Shown piece by piece: positions 42,440 to 51,657 of a stretch of 57,987 nucleotides of DNA. Each line of letters begins with the position of its first letter. Within the stretch, counting starts at the first letter, position 1. Where the stretch lies: NCBI RefSeq assembly GCF_000472925.1, contig NZ_AXAS01000058.1:1-57987 (forward strand). Direction: 5' to 3'. The DNA comes from Bradyrhizobium sp. Ec3.3 (lineage in GTDB: Bacteria; Pseudomonadota; Alphaproteobacteria; Rhizobiales; Xanthobacteraceae). The position numbers were made by a program, and so were the translations under genes. The notes beneath the pieces were generated by a model that was not told the DNA's origin, did no database searches, and worked only from the letters and a program-made list of their open reading frames with translations.

Positions 42440-43528
42440 ATGGCACGCATCGCAACGACCGAGACCGGACTCTACCGGATCCCCCTCCCCGTCATCCTTT
42501 CCGACAGCACGCATGGCGAGATCAGGGCGTTCGAGCTCATCACCTGCCGCGTGCGCGATGCCGATGGCGCGGAAGGAACGGGCTACACCTACACGGTCGG
42601 CCGCAATGGCGGCGCGATCACCGATATCCTGAAACGCGAAATCCCTGAGCTGATCGAAGGCTTTGAGGCCGACGATACCGAAGCGATCTGGCATCACGTC
42701 TGGTGGGGCCTGCATTATGGCGGACGCGGCGGCGCCGCGGTGCTCGCGCTTTCCGCGCTCGACATAGCGCTGTGGGACCTGAAGGCGCGCCGCGCGGACC
42801 GGCCGCTGTTCCGCCTGCTCGGCGGCTTCGATGCAAGCGTGCCCTGTTATGCCGGCGGCATCGACCTTGATCTTTCCGTCGAAGCGCTTCTCAAGCAGAC
42901 CGACGATAATCTCGCCAAGGGCTATCGCGCCATCAAGATGAAGGTCGGCCGGCCCGATCTCAAATCCGACGTCGCGCGCGTCGCGGCGATGCGAGAACAT
43001 CTCGGCGACGGCTTTCCCTTGATGGCAGATGCCAACATGAAATGAAGCGTCGAGGAGGCGATCCGCGCCGCCCGCGCATTGCAGCCGTTCGATCTGACCT
43101 GGCTGGAGGAGCCGATCATTCCCGACGACGTCGCCGGCCATGCCCGCATCCTTAAGTCCGGCGGCGTGCCGATCGCGGCCGGCGAAAATCTGCGCTCGCT
43201 GTGGGAGTTCAAGAACTACATCGCCGCGGGCGCGGTGTCCTATCCCGAACCCGACGTCACCAATTGCGGCGGCGTCACCGCCTTCATGAAGATCGCGCGG
43301 CTCGCCGAGGCGTTCAACCTGCCCGTCACCAGCCACGGTGCGCACGACATCACCGTGCACCTGCTCGCAGCCTGCCCGAACCGCTCCTATCTCGAGGCGC
43401 ACGGTTTCGGGCTCGACCGCTATATCGAGCACCCGCTGGTGCTCGACCGCGGTATGGCGCTGGCGCCAGCGCGCCCCGGACACGGCATCGGCTTCGACTG
43501 GAAGGGGCTGGCACAGCTTTCGCCGTAG
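42440..43528 (+). pseudogene. Mandelate racemase/muconate lactonizing enzyme, in-frame TGA
   Basis: The frame encodes a full-length enolase-superfamily enzyme of about 362 residues, interrupted only by TGA at 43043-43045. Relatives read ADANMKWSVEEA; here the Trp codon is TGA and the frame continues without shift. The expected catalytic features remain: the KxK pair in AIKMKVG, metal ligands in DAN (before the stop), LEEP and AGENL (after it), and a later His in TSHGAHD. Loss therefore looks very recent, or the stop is a base-call error. If real, the product ends after about 201 residues, before two metal ligands. The substrate class is sugar acids or similar carboxylates. Confidence 0.8.
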
Positions 43529-43632
43529 TGGAAAGCGTTTTGTTGCACGCGAGGCATTCCGGCGTGCGGGGATGTGCAGATGAGAGATTCGGCTATGGTG
43601 GCGGTGCCGGCACCATCCGAAAGACACCTGCC

Positions 43633-44781
43633 TTGACACCTGAGCTTCACCAGAAACTGACCGCGTGGCGCCAGCATCTGCATGCCCATCCCGAGCTGTC
43701 CCTGCAGGAGAAGGCGACGTCGGCCTTCGTGCAGGACAGGCTTGCCGAGCTCGGCATTCCCTTCGAAGCCGGCATCGGCGGCCACGGCATCGTCGCGACG
43801 CTGACGCGCGGATCGGCGCGAGGCCGCGTCGGCTTGCGCGCCGACATGGATGCGCTGCCGATCCGTGAGGAGACGGGGCTTGCCTACGCCTCGCGCCATC
43901 AAGGCGTCATGCATGCCTGCGGACATGACGGCCACACCGCATCCCTGCTTGGCGCGGCGGCGCTGCTCGCGGCCGATACAAGCTGGAGCGGCACGGTCGA
44001 TTTCATCTTCCAGCCGGCCGAGGAGGGTTTTGGCGGCTCGCGCGCGATGGTCGCCGACGGTCTGTTCGAGCGCTTTCCGATGACGCGGATTTTCGGCTTC
44101 CACAACTGGCCGGGGCTGGACGCCGGCACCATCGCGGTCCACGACGGCGTTGTCATGGCGTCCGGCGGACGCGTCACGCTCACGATCGAGGGACACGCGG
44201 GCCACGCCGGCATGCCGCATCTGACGCGCGATCCAGTTGTTGCTGCCGGCCACCTGATCGTTGCGCTGCAATCGATCGTCGCGCGCAATGTCGACCCGCT
44301 CGACACCGCCGTGTTGTCGCTGTGCACGATCGAGGGCGGCACGGCGGCGAACCAGATCGCCGGACGCGTGGTGATCCGCGGCACGCTGCGCAATCATCGC
44401 GACGCGGTGCGCGATGTCATCGTCAAAGGCATCGAGCGGACCTGCGCCGGCATTGCCACGAGCTTTGGCGTCAAGGTCACACCCGACATCACCCTCGGTG
44501 TGGGCACGGTCGTCAATACGCCAGCGGAAGCTGGTCTTGCGCGGATCGCCGCGGAGAAGGCGCGGGCGCCGCTGCGCCACGACCTCGCCCCCAGCATGGC
44601 CGGCGAGGACTTCGCCTTCTACCTGCAACATTGCCCTGGCGCCTTCGTCTGGATCGGCAACGGGCCGTTGCGCGACGGCGCCGAGCTTCACGGCCCGCGC
44701 TATGATTTCAACGATGCGATCTTGCCGGTGGCATCAAGCTGGATGGCCGAGGTCGCCAAGACGGCGCTGGCTTCGAATTAG
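43633..44781 (+). CDS. M20-family amidohydrolase (aminoacylase/hippurate hydrolase type)
   Basis: A 382-residue metal-dependent hydrolase. Metal and catalytic motifs are present: LRADMDALPIREETG, then MHACGHDGHTA, the PAEEGFGGS Glu pair and FGFHNWPG. The dimerisation segment GHAGHAGMPHLTRDP and the C-terminal APSMAGEDFAFYLQ are typical. It removes an acyl group from an amino acid or a similar amide. Start is TTG 43633 with GAAAG upstream; there is no ATG before the first conserved block. It follows the broken racemase-like gene by about 100 bp, so the two were probably one transcript. Confidence 0.9.
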   Translation: MTPELHQKLTAWRQHLHAHPELSLQEKATSAFVQDRLAELGIPFEAGIGGHGIVATLTRGSARGRVGLRADMDALPIREETGLAYASRHQGVMHACGHDGHTASLLGAAALLAADTSWSGTVDFIFQPAEEGFGGSRAMVADGLFERFPMTRIFGFHNWPGLDAGTIAVHDGVVMASGGRVTLTIEGHAGHAGMPHLTRDPVVAAGHLIVALQSIVARNVDPLDTAVLSLCTIEGGTAANQIAGRVVIRGTLRNHRDAVRDVIVKGIERTCAGIATSFGVKVTPDITLGVGTVVNTPAEAGLARIAAEKARAPLRHDLAPSMAGEDFAFYLQHCPGAFVWIGNGPLRDGAELHGPRYDFNDAILPVASSWMAEVAKTALASN

Positions 44782-44804
44782 CGATCGATCGCTGGCCGTA
44801 TCCG

Positions 44805-45992
44805 CTAAATGATGCCGCCTTGCCGAAGCGCTGCAATCGCAGCCTCATCGTAGCCGAGTTCGGCCAGCACGAGATCGGTATGCTCGCCGAGCGTCGGCGG
44901 GCGCGCTGCAATTTCACCCGGCGTTTCCGACAACCGGACCGCAGCGCGTGTCACCGGTGCGGGCTTCGGCAAGCCTGGATAGTCGACATCCTGCATGAAT
45001 CCGGCGGCCCGGATGTGCGGATGATCCAACGCCTGTTGCGGACTCAGGACGGGACCGGTCGGAATCATCGCACGTCCCAGCGTGTCGACGGCCTCCTGCG
45101 TGGTGCGCTCGGCGCACCAGCGCGCCATCCGCTCGCTGATGACAGGGCCGTTATTGCCGCGGCTGATATCATCGGCAAAGCGCGGATCGCCGAGCCATTG
45201 CTCCTCCTCACCCATCAGCTTGGCCCAGCGTTTGAATAGCGGATGACCCGTGACCTGGCACAGCACCCAGCCGTCCTTGGTGCGGTAGATGTCGGCTGGA
45301 GCTGCGGTCTGGCCGAGATTGCCGGTCGGAACGCGATTGACTGATATCACGGCCTGCTCGATCAGCGTCGCATTGGTGAAGGACAGCGCGGTTGCAAGCA
45401 ACGCGCCCTCGACGATCTGCCCGCGTCCGGATTTGCCGCGCTCGATCAGCGCGGCAAGTGTCCCGAACGCGCAATGCAGCGCGGTTCCGAAATCAACCCA
45501 GTTCACCGCGGCCCGGTACGGCGGATCGCCGGTGCCCGTCATGTACACCGAACCCGACATGACCTGGCCGACACCGTCGAAGCCGACGCGGTCGGACCAG
45601 GGTCCCGGCCCGCCGAACGCAGTTGCTGTCGTCAGGATGATGTCGGGCTTGATCGCCTTCAACGAGTCATAGTCGAGCTTCATCGCGCGCAGAGTCTGTG
45701 GAGGCAGGTTGGCGACGACCACGTCCGCGCTCGCAACCAGGCGGCGCATCACCTCCTGCCCTTCCGGCTTCATCGGATCGAGCGTGATGCATTTCTTGTT
45801 GCGGTTGACCTGCAGAAACAGCGCGCCTTCACCGCCTTCGCCGACCGGAGCCACGAAGCGATCCTCGCTGCCGTCGCGCTTTTCCACACGGATGACCTCG
45901 GCGCCGAATTCGGCCAGCAGCGTTGCGCAATACGGCCCCGCGATATAGCGCCCGAAATCGAGAACGCGCACGCCCTCCAGAACTCTCCCCAT
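44805..45992 (-). CDS. CaiB/BaiF family CoA-transferase
   Basis: A 395-residue class III CoA-transferase. The N terminus GVRVLDFGRYIAGPYCATLLAEFGAEVIRVE is diagnostic, followed by NRNKKCITLDPMKPEGQEVM and the GFDGVGQVMSG segment. Such enzymes move CoA between organic acids through aspartyl-CoA intermediates. It converges on the amidohydrolase gene 24 bp away and is divergent from a VOC-type gene. The cluster looks like a pathway in which an acid is activated to its CoA form. The substrate is unknown. Confidence 0.92.
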   Translation of the reverse strand: MGRVLEGVRVLDFGRYIAGPYCATLLAEFGAEVIRVEKRDGSEDRFVAPVGEGGEGALFLQVNRNKKCITLDPMKPEGQEVMRRLVASADVVVANLPPQTLRAMKLDYDSLKAIKPDIILTTATAFGGPGPWSDRVGFDGVGQVMSGSVYMTGTGDPPYRAAVNWVDFGTALHCAFGTLAALIERGKSGRGQIVEGALLATALSFTNATLIEQAVISVNRVPTGNLGQTAAPADIYRTKDGWVLCQVTGHPLFKRWAKLMGEEEQWLGDPRFADDISRGNNGPVISERMARWCAERTTQEAVDTLGRAMIPTGPVLSPQQALDHPHIRAAGFMQDVDYPGLPKPAPVTRAAVRLSETPGEIAARPPTLGEHTDLVLAELGYDEAAIAALRQGGII

Positions 45993-46171
45993 CGATGCCT
46001 TCCCGTGTCGTCTTTTGCCCTATGTTTTTGCCAGATTACAGGGACTGGCTGCCGCGGCAAGGTGGCAACGGGCGTCGTGCTTTGCCCGCAGATGTGATCG
46101 GCTGACGGTTTCGGCTGACGGAAATTCTGTTCTAGTATGGTCAGTCCGTCATCGTACCCAGAGCCGCATCC

Positions 46172-47059
46172 ATGCCTCAACAATTTGATCGATCCACTGA
46201 AGATCTCGGCAACGCGATCCATCTCGAGCACGTCAACGTCCAGGTCCCGGATCAGCGCCTCGCCACCTTGTTTTATGTCGCGGGGCTCGGGCTCACCCGC
46301 GATCCGTATCTGATGGTGTCCGACACCAACATGTGGATCAATGCCGGTCAGAGCCAGTTTCACCTGCCGAGCGGCAAGCCGCAGGTACTGCGCGGTCATA
46401 TCGGGCTGGTCATCGCGGGCCGTGAAGCGCTGCTACAGCGCTTGTCATCGGTCGCCAAAAAGCTCGAGGGCACGGCGTTCGCGTTCACCGAGCACAATGA
46501 TTATGTCGAGGCGACCTGTCCGTGGGGCAATCGCCTGCGCTGCCATGAACCGGACGCCGCGCGCTTCGGGCGCATCGCACTCGGCATTCCCTATGTCGAA
46601 TTCGAGGTGCCGGCAGGATCTGGGCCTGGAATTTGCGCCTTCTATCCCGAGATCATGGGCATGCCCGCCGAGCTCAGGAACGGCGACGGCCAGGTCGCCG
46701 CCGTGAAGACGGGCCGCGGCCAGCATCTATTGTTCCGCGAGACCGATCGGCCCCAGCCGGACTATGACGGCCACCATGTGCAGATGTACATCACCGATTT
46801 CTCCGGCCCCTACCGTAGGCTATCGGCACGCAATCTGATCTCCCGCGAGGACAATCAATACCAGTATCGGTTTTGCGACATCGTCGATCTCGACAGCGGC
46901 AAGCATCTCTTCACGGTCGAGCACGAGGTGCGCAGCGCGACCCACCCGATGTTCATGCGGCCGATGGTCAATCGCAATCCGGCGCTGACCAACCGCAACT
47001 ACGCGTTCGGCCACGATCAATCGCTCTGGACGATGGGACCGGACCAATACGAGGGTTAG
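46172..47059 (+). CDS. VOC-family protein
   Basis: A 295-residue protein with a VOC-type opening, AIHLEHVNVQVPDQRLATLFYVAGLGL, which places a possible metal His near residue 20. A second domain begins near residue 140 (PYVEFEVPAGSGPGICAFYPEI) and ends with a His/Glu-bearing HLFTVEHEVRS stretch. The length and two-domain layout recall extradiol-dioxygenase-like or lyase-type VOC proteins, but I cannot name a substrate. It is divergent from the CoA-transferase across a 179-bp gap. Confidence 0.75.
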   Translation: MPQQFDRSTEDLGNAIHLEHVNVQVPDQRLATLFYVAGLGLTRDPYLMVSDTNMWINAGQSQFHLPSGKPQVLRGHIGLVIAGREALLQRLSSVAKKLEGTAFAFTEHNDYVEATCPWGNRLRCHEPDAARFGRIALGIPYVEFEVPAGSGPGICAFYPEIMGMPAELRNGDGQVAAVKTGRGQHLLFRETDRPQPDYDGHHVQMYITDFSGPYRRLSARNLISREDNQYQYRFCDIVDLDSGKHLFTVEHEVRSATHPMFMRPMVNRNPALTNRNYAFGHDQSLWTMGPDQYEG

Positions 47060-47079
47060 GGCGCAACAGGCATTGCGCC
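47060..47079 (+). terminator. Hairpin after VOC gene
   Basis: GGCGCAA (47060-47066) and TTGCGCC (47073-47079) form a 7-bp stem right after the TAG stop. No T tract follows, so it may act in RNA stability or Rho-assisted ending. A second hairpin, GCATCATC/GATGATGT, lies near 47115-47133. Confidence 0.4.
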
Positions 47080-47218
47080 TGGCAATGGCCGGCTCGTGCG
47101 CCGTTCCCTCGATTGCATCATCAGAAGGATGATGTCCGCGCGTGGAGGCTACCCGTAAATTTCCCAAGTGTTCGCCACTGGGCTCACTGGTTAACTGGTG
47201 CCGGTCGAGCGCAGCGCC

Positions 47219-47383
47219 ATGAAAACACCGAAGCCAAAGCAATGGACCGAGCAGGAAGTCCGACGATTGGTCAGGCTCGCCCGGCAGGGAGTTGGCGCAT
47301 CGAAGATTGCCGCCGAACTGGGCCGTCACGCCGGCTCGGTGAGGCGGATGGCGCGGACGGTGGGAATACTGTTGAAGAAGTAG
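47219..47383 (+). CDS. Small helix-turn-helix (SANT/Myb-like) protein
   Basis: A 54-residue basic protein. QWTEQEVRRLVRLARQGVG followed by SKIAAELGRHAGSVRRMA has the spacing of a SANT/Myb-like or resolvase-type helix-turn-helix that could bind DNA. The ATG at 47219 is chosen; a GTG at 47198 is also in frame. No operon partner. Confidence 0.6.
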   Translation: MKTPKPKQWTEQEVRRLVRLARQGVGASKIAAELGRHAGSVRRMARTVGILLKK

Positions 47384-47594
47384 CCGTCGTCGCCACGCGC
47401 CAAAGGTCTGGATGGCCGCGCCGCAACTTTGCGGTCGTCCGTCTAAGCCATTCGACACCCGAACGACATCCGATCTGTTGCAGCGCAATGCGCGGCGTCG
47501 GCCACGACTAACCCTTTATATCCATCGCTTTCTCACTCCAAAGGCTCAAAGTTCTCGACATCAAGCGAAGCCAAAATTTCCTGGCGGAGACCCC

Positions 47595-47912
47595 ATGAGT
47601 CGCTCACCCTCTATCGTGCCGCACGCGCCGGTCAACCATGACGTCTATCTTGTGCTTGAAGACTTCGGCGGCCGGCTCGGGTGTGCCTGGTGTGAGACTG
47701 CCGAAGAGGACGCAAATCGCACCACGCTGATGCGGCACCTGGTCGAGGGCCAATACGAACATCCCGTCCGCATCGTTGCCTTCAATCCGATGGAGGGATG
47801 GTCGCGCGATGTGACTGCCGACATCGCTGATGAGATTCGCCGGCGATTCGTCGAACTCGACGACGTGGCGCCATCTCTGCTTGAGTTTCTCGACAGAGCA
47901 GCCGGCCACTGA
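47595..47912 (+). CDS. Conserved small hypothetical protein
   Basis: A 105-residue soluble acidic protein: NHDVYLVLEDFGGRLGCAWC, then EHPVRIVAFNPMEGWSRDVT and ADIADEIRRRFVELDDV. It has no signal, membrane segment or named domain that I recognise. GGCGGAGA lies ahead of the ATG, and codon bias is coding-like. I believe similar small proteins occur widely in Bradyrhizobium, with unknown role. Confidence 0.65.
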   Translation: MSRSPSIVPHAPVNHDVYLVLEDFGGRLGCAWCETAEEDANRTTLMRHLVEGQYEHPVRIVAFNPMEGWSRDVTADIADEIRRRFVELDDVAPSLLEFLDRAAGH

Positions 47913-48024
47913 TTCCCACCTTCACGAGCTCGTCAAACAAGACTCCTGCTTGGGGACTTCCTCAAGAGCGATGGCACGCTATATTACCCCGATTGCAATA
48001 TCATTTTCTTGTACGGGGACGACG

Positions 48025-48222
48025 ATGTTGGACGATGAATTTAACAAGCAGCGTGCGAAGATATTGCGAGATCTCGCCGAGCGAGCTGATCCCTTTATCA
48101 AAAGGCGTCTTCTGAAGTTGGTGGAGCGCTACGAACCCAAGCGACGGGCCGCGCCAATTGACCAACAATTTCAAGGCAGGCTTCAGCGGGACATCGAAAA
48201 TCGCGACATCACCTCTGACTGA
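48025..48222 (+). CDS. Small helical hypothetical protein
   Basis: A 65-residue, highly charged, probably all-helical protein (FNKQRAKILRDLAERADPFI, then KRRLLKLVERYEPK). GGGGAC lies 5 bp before the ATG. The frame extends upstream without credible coding character. No family with known function recognised. Confidence 0.6.
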   Translation: MLDDEFNKQRAKILRDLAERADPFIKRRLLKLVERYEPKRRAAPIDQQFQGRLQRDIENRDITSD

Positions 48223-48358
48223 TTCTTGAGTCCATCTCTTTGAGGCCGGTCAAAAAAGAACTGGCGTTCGAGAGCGAGAGGGTAGAAACTCTCCTCAACC
48301 AGCATCACGTCAGCCGTAAATTGGAAAATCGCGATTTCGCCAACGCGGGAGCAGCGTC

Positions 48359-48553
48359 ATGCGATACGCTTTTGGGCAGACAGTTTCTCTTCAGGATCAG
48401 CTCTCGAAAGTCGCGCAAGAGAGCCGTGAGCAGGCGAAGACGATGCCTGCCGGCAAGGAGAGAGAAGAGCTTCAGAGGAAGGCTAGCCAAGCCGACACGG
48501 CCGCCCACATCGATGAGTGGATCAATTCTCCCGGGCTCCGGCGCCCAACATAG
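48359..48553 (+). CDS. Small helical hypothetical protein
   Basis: A 64-residue protein with a long charged helix (LQDQLSKVAQESREQAKTMP, then GKEREELQRKASQADTAAH) and the end IDEWINSPGLRRPT. I recall this ending from many short Bradyrhizobium proteins of unknown function. GGGAG lies 8 bp before the ATG. It is the last of four small genes in the same direction between 47.2 and 48.6 kb. Confidence 0.65.
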   Translation: MRYAFGQTVSLQDQLSKVAQESREQAKTMPAGKEREELQRKASQADTAAHIDEWINSPGLRRPT

Positions 48554-48724
48554 TCAGATCAGATCCTACCAAGTCAGGTTGCCGCTGGCGTCTGTAAGCC
48601 CCCGCCATGACCGCGGCCTTTCGCGCGATTAGGGCCGTGAGCTCGTTGGGGCGCCGCCCCCGCTCCACTCGGAAAGCCAAAACCAACCCACCGTGAGGGC
48701 CTGATCAAAAGGGCCAACTAAAGC

Positions 48725-48746
48725 ATTTCCCTGCGAACAGGGAAAT
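48725..48746. repeat. Perfect hairpin in gene-poor spacer
   Basis: ATTTCCCTG and CAGGGAAAT enclose a CGAA tetraloop, a very stable RNA hairpin on either strand. Two further gaacaggga-type fragments follow (near 48865 and 48887). The spacer 48554-49268 has no gene I would defend. The repeated fragments suggest decayed mobile or repeat DNA. Confidence 0.4.
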
Positions 48747-49268
48747 TTACAGGGAAAACACCCCGTCGCAGGACGCCTACGCAAAAGAAGATTGGCGAGA
48801 AGTACCTGAGAATCCCTAGAAATCCTAGCGTCGCGGCGTGCCGCGTCCAAATCGGAACAGGGACTTTTTTCGCTAGCGAACAGGGAATCTATCTCCCGCG
48901 AGCACGGAAAATCAGGAAAATCGCATACCTCCAATTCTCGCAAATAACCCCGGCGAGTCCCGCACGGGTAAGCTGAGCGGTCTCGGACAGTAGCGCGGTG
49001 GAGGATCGTAACAGCAACATCGAGTTTCGTGCAGAGCTGGGACACCACAATGATGACCGGCGAACACAACGACTATGTGTACCACCTGCGCGTCGAAACA
49101 AAATGGGGCGGGACCGAAATGGTCCGACTATGCGGGCGCCCTCGCCGTGTTCTACCAGCGCGGTTTTCGAACGAACATAAGCGGAAACGATCAATTCAAT
49201 TGTCGGTGGCATTCGGTGGGTCCTCAAAATAAAGCAGCCAGGTTAACCCGCTTGGCTAACAGGCAAAA

Positions 49269-49297
49269 CCCGCCGGCATTGTCGCCGACGGGCTTTT
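49269..49297 (+). terminator. Rho-independent terminator
   Basis: CCCGCCGGC (49269-49277) pairs with GCCGACGGG (49284-49292) apart from one C-A mismatch, and CTTTT follows directly. No clear gene precedes it, so it may end a transcript from a decayed gene or an unannotated small RNA between 48.9 and 49.27 kb. Confidence 0.6.
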
Positions 49298-49419
49298 CAT
49301 GTCCGGCCACGGGTAAGAAGGGGTAGGCTGAGGACTCCTCCCGCGACCGTTTGAGGATGCTCCCCAATCATTGATGAACCATTGCCGAGATCCCGTTTTC
49401 GCGGCACCTTTAACGACGA

Positions 49420-49759
49420 TTGCCTGCTCGAGCCGCGCTGGATGAATGACCGGCGCGACCTTGGCGAGGTGCGGCGCGATCTGGCCAAATGGCGCGGCAA
49501 GTACCCCAAGCTCACCTGACCTACTTCCGCCTGCCGCTGGCGCACCGCAAACACATGAAGTCGACCAACATGTTGGAGCGCCTCAATGAGGAGATCAGAC
49601 GGCCGACCTATGTGGTGCGCATTCCCCAGTGCTGAGAGCTGCTTAAGGCTCGTCCGTGCGTTGACGGTCGAGCGCCACAAGGCCTGGCTCGAGGACCACC
49701 GCTATCTCGACATGGATATGTTGAAAGAGCACAAGGAGGCGCTACGCCGGGCGGCCTGA
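49420..49759 (+). pseudogene. IS256-type transposase C-terminal remnant, frameshifted
   Basis: Pieces of the Mutator/IS256 transposase end are spread over more than one frame. First comes a piece reading WMNDRRDLGEVRRDLAKWRG and KYPKLT. Then STNMLERLNEEIRRPTYVVR follows, with a short indel at the expected IFPNAESC, and then LRLVRALTVERHKAWLEDHR to a TGA. The linker before YFRLPLAHRKHMK is deleted. It cannot encode an active enzyme. It marks past element activity in this gene-poor zone. Confidence 0.8.
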
Positions 49760-50268
49760 CCGATGCTCAGGCCCACCAGTGGGATGGGCGCCACCCCTCT
49801 CCGCCGCCGCCGCTCGCCAACGCTTGCGCGCTGGGATGAGCGAGCGACGGCGGCTCCGAGGGGATGGCTCGGCCGGACCCTATGATTAATTTTGCTGAAC
49901 TTGACGCACATAACTCCAGTACAACCGCATGACCAGGTAGATCGGGCCGTTCGGAGCGGGGAGCCAGTTGCCTTCATTCTCTTGGGACTAAACACCTAGT
50001 CGCTTACTCTTTCATGTGATGCAAAGCCCCATTTCCCCATCGATCGTGAGAGTACGGAACCTTAGAAATAATCGTGCGTCAAACAGATTTCGGATTTATG
50101 TAATTTGTCAACACTCAATGTTGATTGTCGGTATTAGATCGCCATAGACGTCTGAAATGGAGGCATGTGCTACAAGTGCTAACTCGTAAATTCCGCCGAT
50201 AGGGCGCGGAGGGTGAATTAGGGATACACCTAGGCTCGGTTGGCGCGACACAAAACGAGGAGGCTGAA
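49760..50268. other. 509-bp spacer, likely element remnant and promoter
   Basis: No gene is supported. The first 200 bp are probably the rest of the IS256-type element. The AT-rich 50040-50200 stretch, with a small CAACA-N5-TGTTG inverted repeat near 50109, is the likely promoter region of the secreted protein gene that follows. Confidence 0.4.
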
Positions 50269-50574
50269 ATGCGGAGGATGATGTTCTCACTTCTGGCGGC
50301 CACCTTGTTGGCGGGCGCACCGGTGGGCTTCGCATATGCCCAAGGCGTTGGCGGCATGGGCGGAGGCTCGGACAGCATCAATCCGGGAGCCGGAGCCGGT
50401 GGCCCACCTAGGGCCGGAGTTACCGCGCAACGGAGGCTTTCCATCCAGCAGAGCGGTCCAAGTCAAGTGCCAAATAGCTGGTGGAGTAATGACGCCGCAC
50501 GGCGCCAGCCGCCCCAGAGTTGGTGGAATAGTAACGGCTATCAGCCGCCGAAGAGCGCATGGAGCGACCAGTGA
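50269..50574 (+). CDS. Small secreted Trp-rich repeat protein
   Basis: A 101-residue protein with a clear signal peptide (MMFSLLAATLLAGAPVGFAYA, cut before QGVG). The mature part is a Gly-rich segment (GVGGMGGGSDSINPG), then three copies of a short Trp motif near the C terminus: PNSWWSND, PQSWWNSN and PKSAWSDQ. AGGAGG lies 6 bp before the ATG. I know no family with this layout. It is probably periplasmic or exported, and the repeats may bind glycan or another surface ligand (speculative). Confidence 0.75.
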   Translation: MRRMMFSLLAATLLAGAPVGFAYAQGVGGMGGGSDSINPGAGAGGPPRAGVTAQRRLSIQQSGPSQVPNSWWSNDAARRQPPQSWWNSNGYQPPKSAWSDQ

Positions 50575-50581
50575 CACTGCG

Positions 50582-50624
50582 CGTGGTTTTGCGCAGCAAG
50601 CTACTGCGCCCCCAGAAAACCACG
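50582..50624. repeat. Two-tier hairpin after Trp-repeat gene
   Basis: An outer CGTGGTTTT/AAAACCACG stem (50582-50590 and 50616-50624) encloses an inner GCGCAG/CTGCGC stem (50591-50596 and 50604-50609). It starts 8 bp after the TGA. It may protect or end the upstream mRNA; there is no T tract. Confidence 0.5.
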
Positions 50625-50785
50625 TTCGGCGACATGCGCAGCTCCGGCTGCACGGCGTCCTAGTCTATCGCATCCAACTTAGCGGCGTCCTGGTCTCTTG
50701 CGGAAAGACCACCATTGCAGCCATTCCGTGACCCTCAGCGCCGTCCGATGGCGTCCGGTTGTCTGATATTTGAGCCGCGCGTTGT

Positions 50786-51001
50786 TTGCACCATCTTGAC
50801 CATTTGCGGTACCGACGTGCGGCCGCACTTCAGTTGGATAGGTCGTCCTATGCCGCCATGAATTCTACGGTTCCAAGCGAGGAGTTCGGCGCTGGCATCA
50901 AGATAGCGGTCGCGCGCGGCTGGCTCGAGCTGCACAAGAGCGGGACCTCGGCTCCTAAACCCGACTATGGGGCTTTGAAGACGGCCCCGGCCAGGGGTTA
51001 G
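50786..51001 (+). pseudogene. Possible fragment of small orphan protein
   Basis: A 71-codon frame with a protein-like middle (EEFGAGIKIAVARGWLELHK followed by SGT) that resembles a short conserved orphan I recall from Bradyrhizobium, where the Thr is normally followed by more conserved sequence. Here the continuation is unrelated, so a truncated remnant is likely. The rest of 50625-51204 holds nothing that I can support. Confidence 0.3.
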
Positions 51002-51204
51002 GGGGCTGAGTGGGGCCGGGGCCGTTGGAGGTGCTTGGCCTTGGGTCAGCCAAACCAACTGACCGAAGCCGACTCGGGCTGGCTGATCTGTTCGCTTCCG
51101 TACACTTGCGGTACCAGATGACGCGGCCTTCAGCCGCAGACGTTCATCTTTTTCTGGCGCCGACTGTATAGGTGGCCGATCCCGACGTGTGCCACGGTAC
51201 CCCC

Positions 51205-51297
51205 ATGGGGAATGACCGGTTATTTCAGTCGATGGTAATTGCTGCCGGCGCGCTATCCGTAGCGGCCTTCTCGGCCCTGCTGCTGATCTTCTATTGA
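51205..51297 (+). CDS. Possible 30-residue single-helix membrane protein
   Basis: ATG to TGA gives 30 residues: a short polar start (MGNDRLFQ) and one membrane helix (VIAAGALSVAAFSALLLIFY). Such tiny membrane proteins are common and are missed by length cut-offs. No strong ribosome site is seen, so the call rests on composition. The flanking 51298-51657 stretch shows no gene. Confidence 0.35.
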   Translation: MGNDRLFQSMVIAAGALSVAAFSALLLIFY

Positions 51298-51657
51298 TCT
51301 AACTCAACTCGGCCAAGCTATCCGGCGTGGCCGCTGTGGATGATCAGAAATCCAAAGCAGGCACCGCCATGACACGTGATCGACACTGGATGCTTTGGCG
51401 TGGGCACTAGCCGCGATAGGTTTGCTGACCATCGTCTCTCTCCTTTGAATGGAGACTCGCCAACGTGAATCGCTACCGGTTGCCTTTCGTCTCTCAAGCA
51501 TCGCCATCTCACCGGTCGCGCTATCTCAAATCTGTGGCACGACCATTGCTACTTCAAAGCCAACTGGGATTTCGGGCTCTAATCGACGATCCGGTTAATG
51601 ATCGATCCCCAGAAGAATCAGATGTTCTCCTTCGGACTGAAGAAGTAGAGCTATAGA

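Noticed and set aside
43043..43045. TGA in the racemase-like gene as a selenocysteine codon
   Set aside because: Relatives have Trp here rather than Cys, and no SECIS-like hairpin is apparent just after the codon.
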